Shown: one piece after another, positions 8,251-18,034 of the stretch | How the letters are laid out: each line of letters begins with the position of its first letter | Position numbering within the stretch: the first letter of the stretch is position 1 | Assembly (NCBI RefSeq): GCF_028737195.1 | Contig: NZ_JAQZAJ010000005.1 | Location: 124,001-188,000 of the forward strand | Origin: Pseudovibrio exalbescens | Lineage (GTDB): Bacteria; Pseudomonadota; Alphaproteobacteria; Rhizobiales; Stappiaceae | Direction: 5' to 3' | Length of the DNA: 64,000 nt | Notes under the pieces: generated by a model | The model's input: the letters and a program-made list of their open reading frames with translations, nothing else | The model's database searches: none | Told to the model about the DNA's origin: nothing | Position numbers and translations under genes: made by a program

Positions 8251-8280
8251 ACCAAGGCCTTGAAAACTCTAGGGTAATGA

Positions 8281-9648
8281 TTAGGTTTCCAAGTCAGTTA
8301 AATGTTTTACAGCGCCCGGAATTAACACGGAAAATGAGGCCCCGGAACCTGGCTCACTCTCAATTTCCAAGCGAGCTCTGTGGCGCGTAAGGATGTGTTT
8401 TACAATAGCTAATCCGAGGCCGGTGCCCTTCATCTGACGGCTGGTTTCAGTGTCAGCGCGATAGAAACGCTCCGTCAATCTGGGCAGGTGCTCCTGATCA
8501 ATTCCCGGCCCATAATCACGAACCTCGACGATCCAGCTGACGCCTTCCTGCCGCTCTTGATCCCTTTTAAGGGTCACGTCGACTCGCCCACCGCTGCCGC
8601 CGTACTTCAGAGCGTTCTCAATCAGGTTATCGATCACCTGCACAAGCTCGTCACGCTCGCCGCGCACATCAACCCGCTCATCAGGCAGGGATAAATTAAC
8701 AGTAACACCCTGCTCTCGCGCAAGCGGCGCCAGTGCATCCGAGGAATGTTGAATCACATGACGCAAGTCCAACACTGATTCCGGTTGAACGTGCACCTTC
8801 ATTTCAATGCGAGACAGAGACAGAAGGTCATCAATGAGCCGTCGCATGCGCTCCCCCTGATCCAACATGATCTGGAGAAAGCGATCTCTGGCCTGCGCAT
8901 CTTCCCGAGCGGGCCCCTGCAAGGTTTCAATGAAGCCTGTCATTGAGGCAAGCGGAGTGCGCAGCTCATGGCTGGCATTGGCCACGAAGTCCGCACGCAT
9001 ACGTTCGAGGCGGCGTGATTCCGTAAGGTCCCGGATCACGACAAGTATTAGACCGGGTCGGGATTGGCCCGTTGATTGATTGCGCGTGCCGGACACAGAC
9101 CACAGCGGAGCAATATGCGCTTCCAGCCAAAGCTCCATGGGCACCTTCTCAGACCACTCAATAATCTCGGAGGGGCCACCTTCGCTGACGCGGTCCAAAG
9201 CCTCCAGCAAGGAAGGCGCGCGAATGCGAAAGGAGAGTGGGTCACCGACGGCGATCATGCCGAAGCGTTTTTGCGCGGCCAGATTCACATAGCGCGTCGT
9301 TCCGCGGTCATCGACAACAAAGCAGGGATTCGGCAGCGCGTTCACCGCAGATTTCATGCCGCGATCCACGATCTCCTCGGCGGCACGCCGGGACGCCCCG
9401 CTTGGGGGCTTGAGAATTGTGCGGCTTTTCATGCCGCCCCCAATAATCACCGTGAACACCAGAGCAAAACCGGTGAAAGCAGCCCAGAGCGGCACATTGA
9501 ATGCGACTTGAAACAGTCCAAACACCAGCGCAACAGCCAGCAGAACCCACCGAACATCGATGGTCTTTCTGTAAACTGTTTGCCGATTGAGCCGTATTCC
9601 AAGGGGCTCATTAGACAGCTGGGGACGCTCTGAATACTCTTCGGACAT
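8281..9648 (-). CDS. phoR: phosphate regulon sensor histidine kinase PhoR
   Basis: A 455-residue kinase. Two membrane helices lie at about 33-70 with almost no periplasmic loop, as in PhoR. A PAS domain follows (about 95-210; NPCFVVDDRG). The dimerisation box SHELRTPL has phospho-acceptor His227, and the ATPase domain shows N (LIENALKYG), G1 (DYGPGID) and G2 (GTGLGLAIV). It phosphorylates PhoB when the Pst-PhoU signal falls. It is the first gene of the cluster; a weak ribosome site and no Pho box precede it, so basal expression may differ from that of pstS. Confidence 0.95.
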   Translation of the reverse strand: MSEEYSERPQLSNEPLGIRLNRQTVYRKTIDVRWVLLAVALVFGLFQVAFNVPLWAAFTGFALVFTVIIGGGMKSRTILKPPSGASRRAAEEIVDRGMKSAVNALPNPCFVVDDRGTTRYVNLAAQKRFGMIAVGDPLSFRIRAPSLLEALDRVSEGGPSEIIEWSEKVPMELWLEAHIAPLWSVSGTRNQSTGQSRPGLILVVIRDLTESRRLERMRADFVANASHELRTPLASMTGFIETLQGPAREDAQARDRFLQIMLDQGERMRRLIDDLLSLSRIEMKVHVQPESVLDLRHVIQHSSDALAPLAREQGVTVNLSLPDERVDVRGERDELVQVIDNLIENALKYGGSGGRVDVTLKRDQERQEGVSWIVEVRDYGPGIDQEHLPRLTERFYRADTETSRQMKGTGLGLAIVKHILTRHRARLEIESEPGSGASFSVLIPGAVKHLTDLET

Positions 9649-10017
9649 TTAAGACCAATTATTTTTTTAACGCACGACGGCTCGCGGTGGGACCGACAAC
9701 TCGACGAGTAATTGCCGAAGCTTAGCAGAGCCTGCATGACATTCTCGCGACGAGAAAGCCAAATTTCGCAGGTCTTATACTGCTGATTTCGTAGGGTGTT
9801 GACGATCTTTACTCATTTTAGCCGCCAAACAATATTTTGCTCTACGCAATAGTATCTAACGTGCAAGACGAGACGCTTCGGAGCCTGTGAAATATAAACA
9901 GAATTTGATCAAACATGATAGCCAGCAAATAATCTCATGAAAAGCCGCGAAAAGACTCCAGCATCCGCCAGCACAACAAGATGACCGGCTAAATCTAGTT
10001 TTCAAACTGAGAAATGC
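9649..10017. other. intergenic region upstream of phoR
   Basis: 369 bases without a convincing gene. It holds a palindrome TTCTCG-CGA-CGAGAA at 9742-9756 about 95 bases before phoR, a possible operator or chance. The remainder is AT-rich. No Pho box with 11-bp phasing was found here. Confidence 0.4.
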
Positions 10018-10515
10018 TCAACGATCGTTCTGAATGCGCTTTTTGAAGCCCCTCAGAATGAAGGCCCACCCTGCTCCGGAGCTCATCGCCTCCAGATAGC
10101 CTGGCCACCCTTCGCCATACCGTTCGAAGTGAACATGTTTGACTTCGAAGCGCGTATTATTGCCTCCAGGCGCAAAGCGAAAGATGACTTCACCTGCTTC
10201 CTCTGGCAGGGGAATGAGCAGGCTGTTCGGGGAGATTTGCCAAGCAATGCGGAGCGAGTCACCGGGCAGCCGTTTAAGGACAGTGCCCCATATCAGACGG
10301 CGGCCATCCGGCAGGTCCTCAAAGCACAGCCCGCGCTCTCGTGCCTCCATGCCCACGACGCCTTGCCCCATCTCGGAGAATCGATACTCCATGGGCCACC
10401 AGCGATCGATTTCACGCTCGAACACCTTGAATGCCGTTTCAGGAGCACACGGGAGCAACATGTGATAGGTGCATTCTTGGCGACTGCCATGCATGAAGGA
10501 CTGATGATCAGCCAT
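10018..10515 (-). CDS. SRPBCC (START/AHSA1-like) domain protein
   Basis: A 165-residue single-domain protein. The N-terminal strand-and-helix part (CTYHMLLPCAPETAFKVFEREIDRWWP) and the C-terminal FEVKHVHFERYGEGWPGYLEAMSSGAGWAFILRGF region fit the Bet v 1-like / Hsp90-ATPase-activator-like fold, which binds hydrophobic ligands. The start chosen is ATG 10515, six bases after GGAG; the frame runs open upstream to 10587 without a better site. Single gene with no informative neighbour. Specific ligand unknown. Confidence 0.7.
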   Translation of the reverse strand: MADHQSFMHGSRQECTYHMLLPCAPETAFKVFEREIDRWWPMEYRFSEMGQGVVGMEARERGLCFEDLPDGRRLIWGTVLKRLPGDSLRIAWQISPNSLLIPLPEEAGEVIFRFAPGGNNTRFEVKHVHFERYGEGWPGYLEAMSSGAGWAFILRGFKKRIQNDR

Positions 10516-10829
10516 GAGCATCTCCGACTTCTCCTCCAATTTTGATCGCCCCTGAGAAAGTAACCATCTAACAATTAAAGGTGGCACAAGACAGTTTGAC
10601 TACACCAAGTGGCGAGCCCCGTCATTACGGTAAGGTCATTTCGTCCTACGCATTTCTCGGTATTCTTAACGCTTCACCAACGGTGCCGTGACGCATGCGC
10701 TCAGGTCTGCGCTGGCCAACGCAAAACAGCGCCCGCCAGCGCAAAAAATACGCCTTTCATGCAAACCAACGTTTAGTTGCGCTTGCCGCGCGCGCATTCT
10801 ATGACTGCCCCAACTGGGGAGACGACAGA

Positions 10830-11741
10830 ATGACAGAACTCACCTTTGACCGTGACTTCGATCCCGCCTACGGAAGCGCTGTGCAAGTTGCACCTCGGGT
10901 TCAACGCGTGACCTGCCAAAACCCTAGCCCGCTTACGTTTTTCGGCACCAACTCCTATCTGATTGGTGAAAATGAGGTCGCTGTTCTTGATCCCGGCCCC
11001 GAAAATGACGATCACTTGGCGGCTCTTCTTTCGGCTATTGGCGGGCGGCCTGTGAAGGCCATTCTGGTCAGCCACACCCATGTGGACCATTCTCCGCTCT
11101 CACGGAAACTGCAGGCCAAAACCAAGGCGCCAATTTTCGGTTGTCCCCCTCATATGCGTGCTGAAGCGTTTTCAGATATGCCCGAAAATCCCATGGAGGC
11201 GAGTGCTGATCTGGACTATCAGCCAGACCGAATCCTTGGCGAAGGCGAGCGTTTTCATGTGGATTCGCTGGAGCTGGAAGTAGTGCCAACTCCCGGTCAT
11301 ACCGTGAACCATTTGGCCTTTGCGCTCACCGAGCAGGACCTCCTGTTTCCTGCTGACCATGTGATGGCATGGGCGACGACGGTGGTCGCGCCGCCAGACG
11401 GCGCGATGGGCCTTTACATGAACTCGATCGAGCGCCTCTTGGAACGCCCGGAGCGAAGATACCTTCCTGCACATGGCGGCGAAATTGCAAAGGCGCATCA
11501 ATACCTTGAGGGCCTGCGCGCGCACCGGCTCAGCCGGGAAGCCGCCATCATTGAGCGCCTGAAGGCGGGCGACAAGACCATTCCCGAGATGGTTGAAGTG
11601 ATCTACGCCGACGTGGCGAGGAACCTTCACGGCGCGGCCGCCCTGAACGTTCTGGCTCACCTTGAGGAGCTGTGCGCACGCGGTGAGGTTGACTGCGAAG
11701 GCCCCATCTCTCTTGAGAGTTACTACCGCTTTCTGGCGTAA
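10830..11741 (+). CDS. MBL-fold metallo-hydrolase (LACTB2-like)
   Basis: A 303-residue metallo-beta-lactamase-fold enzyme. The metal motif HTHVDH is at 82-87; further ligands are the His in TPGHTVNHL, the Asp in FPADHVMAW and the His in LPAHGG. The C-terminal third is a helical winged-helix-like domain (AALNVLAHLEELCARGEV), as in the LACTB2 / RNase-Z-like branch. Substrate is not predictable: members include endoribonucleases and hydrolases. GGGGAGA precedes ATG 10830; the reading frame upstream to 10695 lacks a ribosome site. Confidence 0.85.
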   Translation: MTELTFDRDFDPAYGSAVQVAPRVQRVTCQNPSPLTFFGTNSYLIGENEVAVLDPGPENDDHLAALLSAIGGRPVKAILVSHTHVDHSPLSRKLQAKTKAPIFGCPPHMRAEAFSDMPENPMEASADLDYQPDRILGEGERFHVDSLELEVVPTPGHTVNHLAFALTEQDLLFPADHVMAWATTVVAPPDGAMGLYMNSIERLLERPERRYLPAHGGEIAKAHQYLEGLRAHRLSREAAIIERLKAGDKTIPEMVEVIYADVARNLHGAAALNVLAHLEELCARGEVDCEGPISLESYYRFLA

Positions 11742-11869
11742 AACTCAGGCGTATTGCGAAGAGCCATGGCGGTTTTGTCGTGTTGAGGCCTTGGAAAAAA
11801 ACAGCGCACCTTTTAGCGTTGATGGCTGAATAGTCTTTAACCCCCTTATCCCCCTAGACGTGGACATCC

Positions 11870-13066
11870 ATGACCTTTGATTTTGATAGAATAATCGACC
11901 GTCGAAACACCAACTCCCTCAAATGGGATCTGATGGAAGCGCGTTATGGAGTTTCCAAGGACACCGGCATTCCAATGTGGGTTGCGGACATGGACTTTCT
12001 GCCGCCGGATGCTGTCAACGAGATGCTTCAGGCGAACGCGGCCCACGGCATCAACGGCTATTATGGAGATGAGAGCTCCTACCAAAATGCCATTGTATCC
12101 TGGTTGGACCGGCGCCATGGGTACACGGTTGATCCCGCTTGGATCACTACTGTCCCCGGAGTGGTTCCCGGTTATTCCCTCGCCATTCAGGCTTTTTCAG
12201 AACCGGGCGACGGCGTACTCGTGTTCTCACCGGTGTATCATGCATTTGGCCGTGCGATTGAGGCCAATGGCCGCAAAGTCGTAGAAAGTGAATTGGTTCA
12301 AAGGGATGGCCAGTATCACATGGACTTTGAAGGCCTTGCTGATCTGGTTGACGAGCGCACCAAGATCCTTCTGTTGTGCTCTCCGCACAATCCCGGCGGG
12401 CGTGTTTGGACCGAGGAAGAGCTACGCGAACTCTGCGACTTCTGCCTCAAACGCAATATACTTATCATCTCTGATGAAGTGCACCACGATCTGGTGTTCG
12501 ATGGGCACCGGCATGTTGTGACGGCCACCCTGTCTGAGGAAATTGCAGCCAACACCATCACCTTTGCTGCTGCATCCAAGACCTTTAATCTGGCAGGTTT
12601 CATGACCGCTGCGGCGATCATTTCCAACCCGGAGATCCGCAGAAAATATGTAAGGCAGGTACATGCTTGCGGACTTGGGCCGAACCGGCTCGGCATTCTT
12701 GCAACCGTTGCCGCATACGATCATGGCGAGCTGTGGCTTGAAGCGTTACTCCCCTATCTCAAACACAATGAGGAAAGGTTCGCGGAGGGATTAGAGGCAG
12801 CTATTCCCGGCGCAAAAGTCATGCGGATGCCAAGCACTTACCTCTCCTGGGTCGATATGTCGGGCGTAGATTTGGAGTTCAAGGAGATCGTCAACCGGAT
12901 CGAACAAGAAGCCCAGATCGCGACCAATCTGGGAGCAGCGTTCGGCAAGGGCGGCGAGCAGTTCATGCGCTTCAATCTGGCCTGCCCAACGAGCGTGGTG
13001 AAGGACGCACTCGGGCGCATTGAGCACGTGTTTGAAGACCTTCGCACGCAGGCCACAATCGGGTAA
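11870..13066 (+). CDS. patB: PatB/MalY-family PLP-dependent C-S lyase or aminotransferase
   Basis: A 398-residue fold-type I PLP enzyme. The active lysine is Lys237 in AAASKTFNLAGF; the N-terminal motif WVADMDF, the SPHNPGGRVW stretch and ISDEVHHDL are diagnostic of the MalY/PatB subgroup. Members cleave cystathionine or cysteine conjugates (beta-lyase) and some act as aminotransferases. It stands alone, ended by a strong terminator. Gene symbol is by family only. Confidence 0.88.
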   Translation: MTFDFDRIIDRRNTNSLKWDLMEARYGVSKDTGIPMWVADMDFLPPDAVNEMLQANAAHGINGYYGDESSYQNAIVSWLDRRHGYTVDPAWITTVPGVVPGYSLAIQAFSEPGDGVLVFSPVYHAFGRAIEANGRKVVESELVQRDGQYHMDFEGLADLVDERTKILLLCSPHNPGGRVWTEEELRELCDFCLKRNILIISDEVHHDLVFDGHRHVVTATLSEEIAANTITFAAASKTFNLAGFMTAAAIISNPEIRRKYVRQVHACGLGPNRLGILATVAAYDHGELWLEALLPYLKHNEERFAEGLEAAIPGAKVMRMPSTYLSWVDMSGVDLEFKEIVNRIEQEAQIATNLGAAFGKGGEQFMRFNLACPTSVVKDALGRIEHVFEDLRTQATIG

Positions 13067-13088
13067 CCTGTTGCGAAAACTTAAGAAA

Positions 13089-13119
13089 GAAGGCCGCTCA
13101 TTGAGGGCGGCTTTTTTTT
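13089..13119. terminator. terminator between patB-like gene and DUF1499 gene
   Basis: AAGGCCGCTC, loop ATT, GAGGGCGGC with one bulged base, then eight T. It is placed between two convergent genes. The reverse strand also reads into a pyrimidine-rich tail. Confidence 0.8.
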
Positions 13120-13122
13120 GTG

Positions 13123-14040
13123 CTAGTTCAGCGTGGGCTTCAAACCGGGTACAGGTGTGAAGTCTGAGATGGGATCTTCCTCGAGAAAGTCCGGCATTGG
13201 TCCGACATCGGACAGAGGCTCATCATCACTGACAGCCGCCTCAGCCTCGAAAACCGGTGTGACGCCGTAGGTTTCAAGCAGTACGCTGTCCAATAACTCC
13301 AAAAATTCCCGGATATGGCGCGCATTAGCGCCTAGGTCATGCTGACCGAACCGTGAAGCGGAGCGAATGTCCATCAACGCGCCAACACGGTCTGGCGTGA
13401 TCCGCATGGAGAAGTCATCCTTGAAGGCAATTACAGGCGTTGTCACCTCCGCCAACAGCAAGGAAGGCTCATCCGCAAGATCAGGCGGCTGGTTGCTGAC
13501 GATTTCCCATCCGAGACGGCCCATTGTTTCTTGCGCGGCACGGTGCAGTTCATGCGGCGAAATGCGGAATCTACGTGGCACTACATCCGGATAGCCGGTT
13601 TTTTGCAGGTCCTGATGCTGCGGAGTAAATCGATCGCTGGCTGTCGCGCCAATGGTAAGCGGAGGCGGGTTCACCATGTCGGTTGAGACGTCATTGATGT
13701 TTGGATAGGCAGAGGCACTCCAAACCCCAAAAGCCAATGGAACCAATGCAATACAGCCGTAAAGGAACCCCCAGAAGGCATTGGCGAAACCTTTTCCGCC
13801 ATCGCGCCACAGATCAACCACCGCATAAAGGGACATAAGAATGCAGAGGCCAGCCAGCGCACTCCCAAACAACATCACGATGACGAGAGTGTTGGCGTTA
13901 ATGAGTTCCCACCGGTGGGCAAGAACCGCAACGACAAGGGTGGGAATGGAAACAGCGCCGATCTGACGGCTTCGCCATGCGGCCTTGGAGATTCGCAATG
14001 GCAAGCGGCTGACAATCACCCTGTCTACTCCCTGTTCCAA
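13123..14040 (-). CDS. DUF1499 membrane protein
   Basis: A 305-residue protein. Three or four hydrophobic segments occupy roughly residues 28-130 (IGAVSIPTLVVAVLAH, VIVMLFGSALAGLCILMSLYAVV, FWGFLYGCIALVPLAFGVW). The soluble C-terminal region about 150-270 has the DUF1499 pattern: YPDVVPRRF, AQETMGRLGWEIV, TPVIAFKDDFSMRI and MDIRSASRFGQHDLGANARHI. The last 35 residues are acidic. Function unknown. Convergent with the PatB-like gene and 44 bases from the end of the acyl-CoA ligase gene upstream of it. Confidence 0.8.
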   Translation of the reverse strand: MEQGVDRVIVSRLPLRISKAAWRSRQIGAVSIPTLVVAVLAHRWELINANTLVIVMLFGSALAGLCILMSLYAVVDLWRDGGKGFANAFWGFLYGCIALVPLAFGVWSASAYPNINDVSTDMVNPPPLTIGATASDRFTPQHQDLQKTGYPDVVPRRFRISPHELHRAAQETMGRLGWEIVSNQPPDLADEPSLLLAEVTTPVIAFKDDFSMRITPDRVGALMDIRSASRFGQHDLGANARHIREFLELLDSVLLETYGVTPVFEAEAAVSDDEPLSDVGPMPDFLEEDPISDFTPVPGLKPTLN

Positions 14041-14084
14041 GTCTTATGGGGCCCGGCAAAGACCGCGCCCCAATTTCTACAGGC

Positions 14085-15710
14085 TCAGACAGTCGGCAGT
14101 TCATACTCCCGGAACTGTTCACGAAGCGCCGTTTTCTTGATCTTACCGGTTGCCGTGTGTGGCAGCTCTTCTACAAACACCACATCATCCGGCATCCACC
14201 ACTTGGCGATCTTACCCTCCATAAATGAAAAAATGCTATCCTTGGCAATCTCTTCCCCCTGTTTTGGTACGATGACCAGCAGAGGGCGCTCATCCCACTT
14301 GGGGTGATGAATGCCAATCACAGCGGCTTCCGCCACTTGTGGATGCCCAACAGCAAGATTTTCCAACTCAATGGAAGAAATCCACTCGCCGCCGGACTTG
14401 ATCACGTCTTTGGAGCGGTCAGTGATTTGCATGTAGCCATATTCATCAATATGGGCAACATCGCCGGTGTCGAAGTAGCCTTCGTCATCGAGTGGATTTC
14501 CGCCCTCACCCTTGAAGTAGGACTTGGTAATGGCTGGCCCGCGCACCATGAGCTTGCCGTAGGTCTTGCCATCCCACGGCTGTCGGTTGCCTTCATCGTC
14601 CGTGATCTTCATTTCAACACCAAACGGCGCATGCCCTTGTTTTTCCTGAAGGTCGAGACGGGCATCCCCCTCCAGATGGGCCAGTTCCGGCTTGATGGAG
14701 CAAATGGTGCCCAAGGGGCTCATCTCTGTCATGCCCCATGCATGCATGACGTGAACGCCATACTTGTTTTCAAAGGCCTCCATGATCGTGCGAGGGCACG
14801 CGGCACCACCAATCAGAACACGCTCAAGATGCAGGAGTTCCTTGCCACTTTTCTCAAGGTACTGAAGCAGCATGAGCCAAACAGTCGGCACGGCCGCCGT
14901 GAAGGTTACCTTTTCGCTGTCCAACAATTCCCAAATGGCTTCGCCATCCATGCGCGCGCCCGGCAGCACCATTCCAGAGCCATTAAGAGCCGCAACAAAT
15001 GGCAAGGCCCAACCATTGGCATGGAACATCGGCACCACAGGTAGAATGCGGTCTCTACTGCCCAGACCCATCATGTCTGGCAGGCAGCCTGTCATGGCAT
15101 GCAAAATGTTGGAGCGGTGCGAGTACAGGACCCCCTTGGGGTTTCCTGTTGTGCCGGAGGTGTAGCACAGGCCTGCAGCTGCGTTTTCGTCCAACTCTAG
15201 CCAACGGAAGTCACTGTCTGCTGCGGCAATGAAGCTCTCGTACGCGACTGCCGGCAGATCCGTAGCTGGCATATGTGCATCATCCGTGAGAACAACGACC
15301 TTCTCAACCGTGTTCAGCTTGTCCCAAATGGCTTCAACCAGCGGAACGAAAGTCAGGTCGACAAAGATCATTCGATCTTCGGCGTGATTGATGATCCATG
15401 CAATCTGCTCTGGAAACAGCCGCGGATTGACCGTGTGGTAGATCGCTCCAACGCCCATGATGCCGAACCAGGCCTCAACGTGGCGGCTGGTGTTCCACGC
15501 GAGCGTGGCGATGCGGTCCCCCATTTTCACGCCACTCTGATCCAGCCTTTTGGCCAGCTGCAGCGAACGCGCCCGCAATTGAGCGTAGTTGACCCGGGTG
15601 ATATCACCCTCAACCGAACGCGTTACAAACTCTCGATTTGGAAAATTCAGCGCTGCGTGGTCAATCAGTTTTGAACACACCAGTGGCCAGTCTTGCATGA
15701 GACCTAACAT
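14085..15710 (-). CDS. acyl-CoA synthetase (AMP-forming), AlkK/DmdB-like
   Basis: A 541-residue adenylate-forming ligase that activates a carboxylic acid to its CoA thioester through an acyl-AMP. P-loop [12 protein letters not shown]5 region [14 protein letters not shown]7 YFDTGD, A8 [16 protein letters not shown] and catalytic Lys in TATGKIKK are all present. The beginning [19 protein letters not shown] resembles medium-chain ligases and DmdB (3-methylmercaptopropionate-CoA ligase). The start ATG 15710 follows GGGGGGAA; the longer frame to 15767 has no site. The true acyl substrate cannot be read from the sequence. Confidence 0.88.
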   Translation of the reverse strand: MLGLMQDWPLVCSKLIDHAALNFPNREFVTRSVEGDITRVNYAQLRARSLQLAKRLDQSGVKMGDRIATLAWNTSRHVEAWFGIMGVGAIYHTVNPRLFPEQIAWIINHAEDRMIFVDLTFVPLVEAIWDKLNTVEKVVVLTDDAHMPATDLPAVAYESFIAAADSDFRWLELDENAAAGLCYTSGTTGNPKGVLYSHRSNILHAMTGCLPDMMGLGSRDRILPVVPMFHANGWALPFVAALNGSGMVLPGARMDGEAIWELLDSEKVTFTAAVPTVWLMLLQYLEKSGKELLHLERVLIGGAACPRTIMEAFENKYGVHVMHAWGMTEMSPLGTICSIKPELAHLEGDARLDLQEKQGHAPFGVEMKITDDEGNRQPWDGKTYGKLMVRGPAITKSYFKGEGGNPLDDEGYFDTGDVAHIDEYGYMQITDRSKDVIKSGGEWISSIELENLAVGHPQVAEAAVIGIHHPKWDERPLLVIVPKQGEEIAKDSIFSFMEGKIAKWWMPDDVVFVEELPHTATGKIKKTALREQFREYELPTV

Positions 15711-15848
15711 AGTTCCCCCCATATTGTATTGGACTGTCATGTTTCCGTTTACGGAACACTCTGCCAAGGGGAACTATGCTCTGTCTAGTCAAAGGCCCTT
15801 ACCAAATGGGCGGATAAGAGACATTTATTTCAATTGCTTCGGACGTGA

Positions 15849-16568
15849 TCAGAGGTTCAGCGCCATGTCCCGCAGGCCCAGAACCTGTTTCAGCCCAGCA
15901 AGAGTTGAAAGGGTCACGTCACTGTGGCCTTCAAATTCTTCCGCAGACAACACGCCCGTGGCAACACCAACGCGAACCATCCCCGCCTTGTGAGCTGCAT
16001 GCATGTCATGAAGACTGTCGCCCACCATGGCGATGTGCTTTGGTTCAATGCCAACACGTTCTGCAAAGGCAAGGAGCTGCCCTGCTTCCGGCTTGGCGCC
16101 AAAGCCACTGTCAAAGCCAGCGATAAAGCAGAAGTAATCTGCAAGGCCAAGTTGTTTCAACTGAGAGATCGCCGATTCTTCGCTGCCGTTCGTCGCAAGA
16201 CCAATAGGCAAGCCCGCCTGGTTGATCCGTTCCAACACCTCTTTCACATCTGGAAAAGCGGTAATGGTTTCGGCAGCCTTCTCAACGGTCCAACGTTCGA
16301 TTTGGGAAACCAATTCCATGTCGCCCTCGCGCCCGAGCATTTTCAGCCAAGGCTTGCTCTGTTCAACGAGTGTGGTGACGCGGATTGGGCTGTGAGGGTG
16401 AAACGCTCCGGCGTGGAAATCATAGCCAGCTGCCTCACCCATTTCGTGCGCCAGAGCCTCATCTCCATCCGCGAGATTGAACAGCATGTACTTGTATGCC
16501 GGAGCCCATGTGCGATCCAGGTCGGTAAGGGTTCCGTCACGGTCAAAAACAATGGCTTTGATAGTCAA
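15849..16568 (-). CDS. HAD-superfamily phosphatase (phosphoglycolate phosphatase-like)
   Basis: About 239 residues. Motif I FDRDGTLTDLD holds the nucleophile Asp and acid/base Asp, motif II is LATNGSEES, motif III Lys lies in the GAKPEAG stretch and motif IV is AMVGDSLHDMHAA. A helical cap lies between motifs I and II, as in the Gph/beta-phosphoglucomutase group. Substrate unknown. I prefer the TTG at 16568, five bases after AAGAAGG, because it puts motif I at the usual distance from the N-terminus; the alternative ATG 16649 adds 27 residues not typical of the family. Confidence 0.8.
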   Translation of the reverse strand: MTIKAIVFDRDGTLTDLDRTWAPAYKYMLFNLADGDEALAHEMGEAAGYDFHAGAFHPHSPIRVTTLVEQSKPWLKMLGREGDMELVSQIERWTVEKAAETITAFPDVKEVLERINQAGLPIGLATNGSEESAISQLKQLGLADYFCFIAGFDSGFGAKPEAGQLLAFAERVGIEPKHIAMVGDSLHDMHAAHKAGMVRVGVATGVLSAEEFEGHSDVTLSTLAGLKQVLGLRDMALNL

Positions 16569-17075
16569 AGGGGCCTTCTTTCTCTTTGCGAGAGGTTGGT
16601 TTGAGTCTTGGATTGCGCGCGGCAGGATGTGCCACCAATGGCACAGCATTAAGGTAAGTCGGCGTCTGTGGATGAAACTACGGGTTCAAACCTACGGCTT
16701 GCCGTGGAGATGGTGTGCCCATCGGGCAACATCACGCGATCAATTGTCACTCAGGAAAATTCCCGATTCTGAGAAAGGTTCGCTTCAACGTGACACGAAG
16801 TCGCTCGCCGAAGGTCTAGGTCCTTGTATTTCCTTGCATACTGCCCCTCCCTCAGAATCTATTCCGTAAAGGTAATTATGTAAAACAACATATGTGGGAA
16901 ACATAGACCGAGACATTCCGTCCTGTAGTTTCGTTAACCGGAATGGGTTCATCATGATCTTGCCTGATTTGGAGAGCATTCCTTTAGGTGGAACCCTATA
17001 CACGAAATGACGCGGGGAACTGCACGCAGAAGATGCGGTCTCTCGCCAGCAGCAGAGTCCTGAGGGACAAAATAG
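16569..17075. other. intergenic region between HAD gene and small Cys-cluster gene
   Basis: About 500 bases without a supported gene if the HAD start is 16568. It contains a perfect inverted repeat TGTGCCA-CCAA-TGGCACA at 16628-16645 just upstream of the HAD gene, on either strand a 7-bp stem with a tetraloop. The part from 16850 on is AT-richer and probably carries the promoter of the gene at 17076. Confidence 0.4.
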
Positions 17076-17255
17076 ATGGTTAGCGCACAAGCACTTGCAC
17101 CGAAGAAATCCGAAAAGCCAGACCTCGACGCTTACTACAAGCCGGTCGGCATCAATGCCATCAATGCAGCAAGCTGCGACTGCTGCTGCTCCAAGGAAAA
17201 GAAGCAGACGTCCGCCAAGGATCGCAGCTTCGAGTATCCGCTCCCAACAGACTGA
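17076..17255 (+). CDS. 59-residue Cys-cluster protein, uncharacterised
   Basis: ATG 17076 with GAGGGA eight bases upstream, a 60-codon frame, and a perfect terminator 15 bases after the stop make a convincing small gene. The product begins MVSAQALAPKKSEKPDLDAYY, has a KPVGINAINAA stretch, then the cluster CDCCC (Cys34, 36, 37, 38) followed by a charged SKEKKQTSAKD tail and EYPLPTD end. No signal peptide or membrane segment. The four cysteines could bind a metal or be modified; a RiPP-like precursor is possible but no modifying enzyme lies nearby. Family not recognised. Confidence 0.65.
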   Translation: MVSAQALAPKKSEKPDLDAYYKPVGINAINAASCDCCCSKEKKQTSAKDRSFEYPLPTD

Positions 17256-17269
17256 TAAGTTCTAACGCA

Positions 17270-17300
17270 AGAGACAGTCCTCCACATGGACTGTCTCTTT
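17270..17300. terminator. terminator shared by the Cys-cluster gene and pdxH
   Basis: AGAGACAGTCC, loop TCCACAT, GGACTGTCTCT, a perfect 11-bp stem followed by TTTGCTGTTTT. It lies between two convergent genes. Confidence 0.8.
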
Positions 17301-17311
17301 GCTGTTTTAGA

Positions 17312-17950
17312 TCACGGATAGAGGCGCTCTTTATCCCAACCGTCTTCCAGCGTTGAACGACGGAAGACGAACCGGTCGTGAAGGCGGAACGTTCTGTCGT
17401 GCCAGAACTCGATTTCGAGTGGCTCGACGCGGAAGCCTGACCAATGGTCCGGGCGCGGAATGTCGCCGATTGCGAATTTCGCGGCGTAGCGCGCCACTTC
17501 CTTCTCCAAAGCGAATCTGCTTTCCAGCGGCCGAGATTGCTTTGAAGCCCATGCTCCGATGCGGCTGCCGCGCGGACGGGACTTGTAGTAATCGTCCGCC
17601 TCTTCATCGGTCACCCGTACAACCGGACCGCGTACCCGAATCTGACGGCGCAGACTCTTCCAATGGAAACACAGGGCCGCTTTTGGGTGAGACAACAGCT
17701 CCTCCCCTTTGGCACTGTCGAAATTTGTGTAGAAAACAAAGCCCTTTTCATCAATTCCCTTCAAGAGAACCATACGGACGTTCGGCAGGCCGGTCTCATC
17801 AACCGTAGCGAGTGACATGGCATTTGGGTCATTGATCTCTGATTTCTCAGCTTCTTTCAGCCAATCCGCAAACAGTCTAAAAGGTATGTCCTCGTCATCC
17901 GGGTAACCTTTTGTAAACAAGTTTTCTAGATTTTCGTTTACATCGCTCAT
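17312..17950 (-). CDS. pdxH: pyridoxine/pyridoxamine 5'-phosphate oxidase
   Basis: A 212-residue FMN enzyme that oxidises PNP or PMP to pyridoxal 5'-phosphate, the last step of vitamin B6 synthesis. Recognisable elements are [65 protein letters not shown] and the C-terminal [10 protein letters not shown] with the substrate-binding arginines, ending in ERLYP as usual. Length matches the family (about 210-220). Monocistronic by appearance. Confidence 0.96.
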   Translation of the reverse strand: MSDVNENLENLFTKGYPDDEDIPFRLFADWLKEAEKSEINDPNAMSLATVDETGLPNVRMVLLKGIDEKGFVFYTNFDSAKGEELLSHPKAALCFHWKSLRRQIRVRGPVVRVTDEEADDYYKSRPRGSRIGAWASKQSRPLESRFALEKEVARYAAKFAIGDIPRPDHWSGFRVEPLEIEFWHDRTFRLHDRFVFRRSTLEDGWDKERLYP

Positions 17951-18034
17951 TGTTGTGTTCTCGCAGCTTTGGGCATGGATCTGTGAAATTCAGGCAATCA
18001 CTAGATAAGCGTTTTAGAGAGGGCCGACGGTCCG

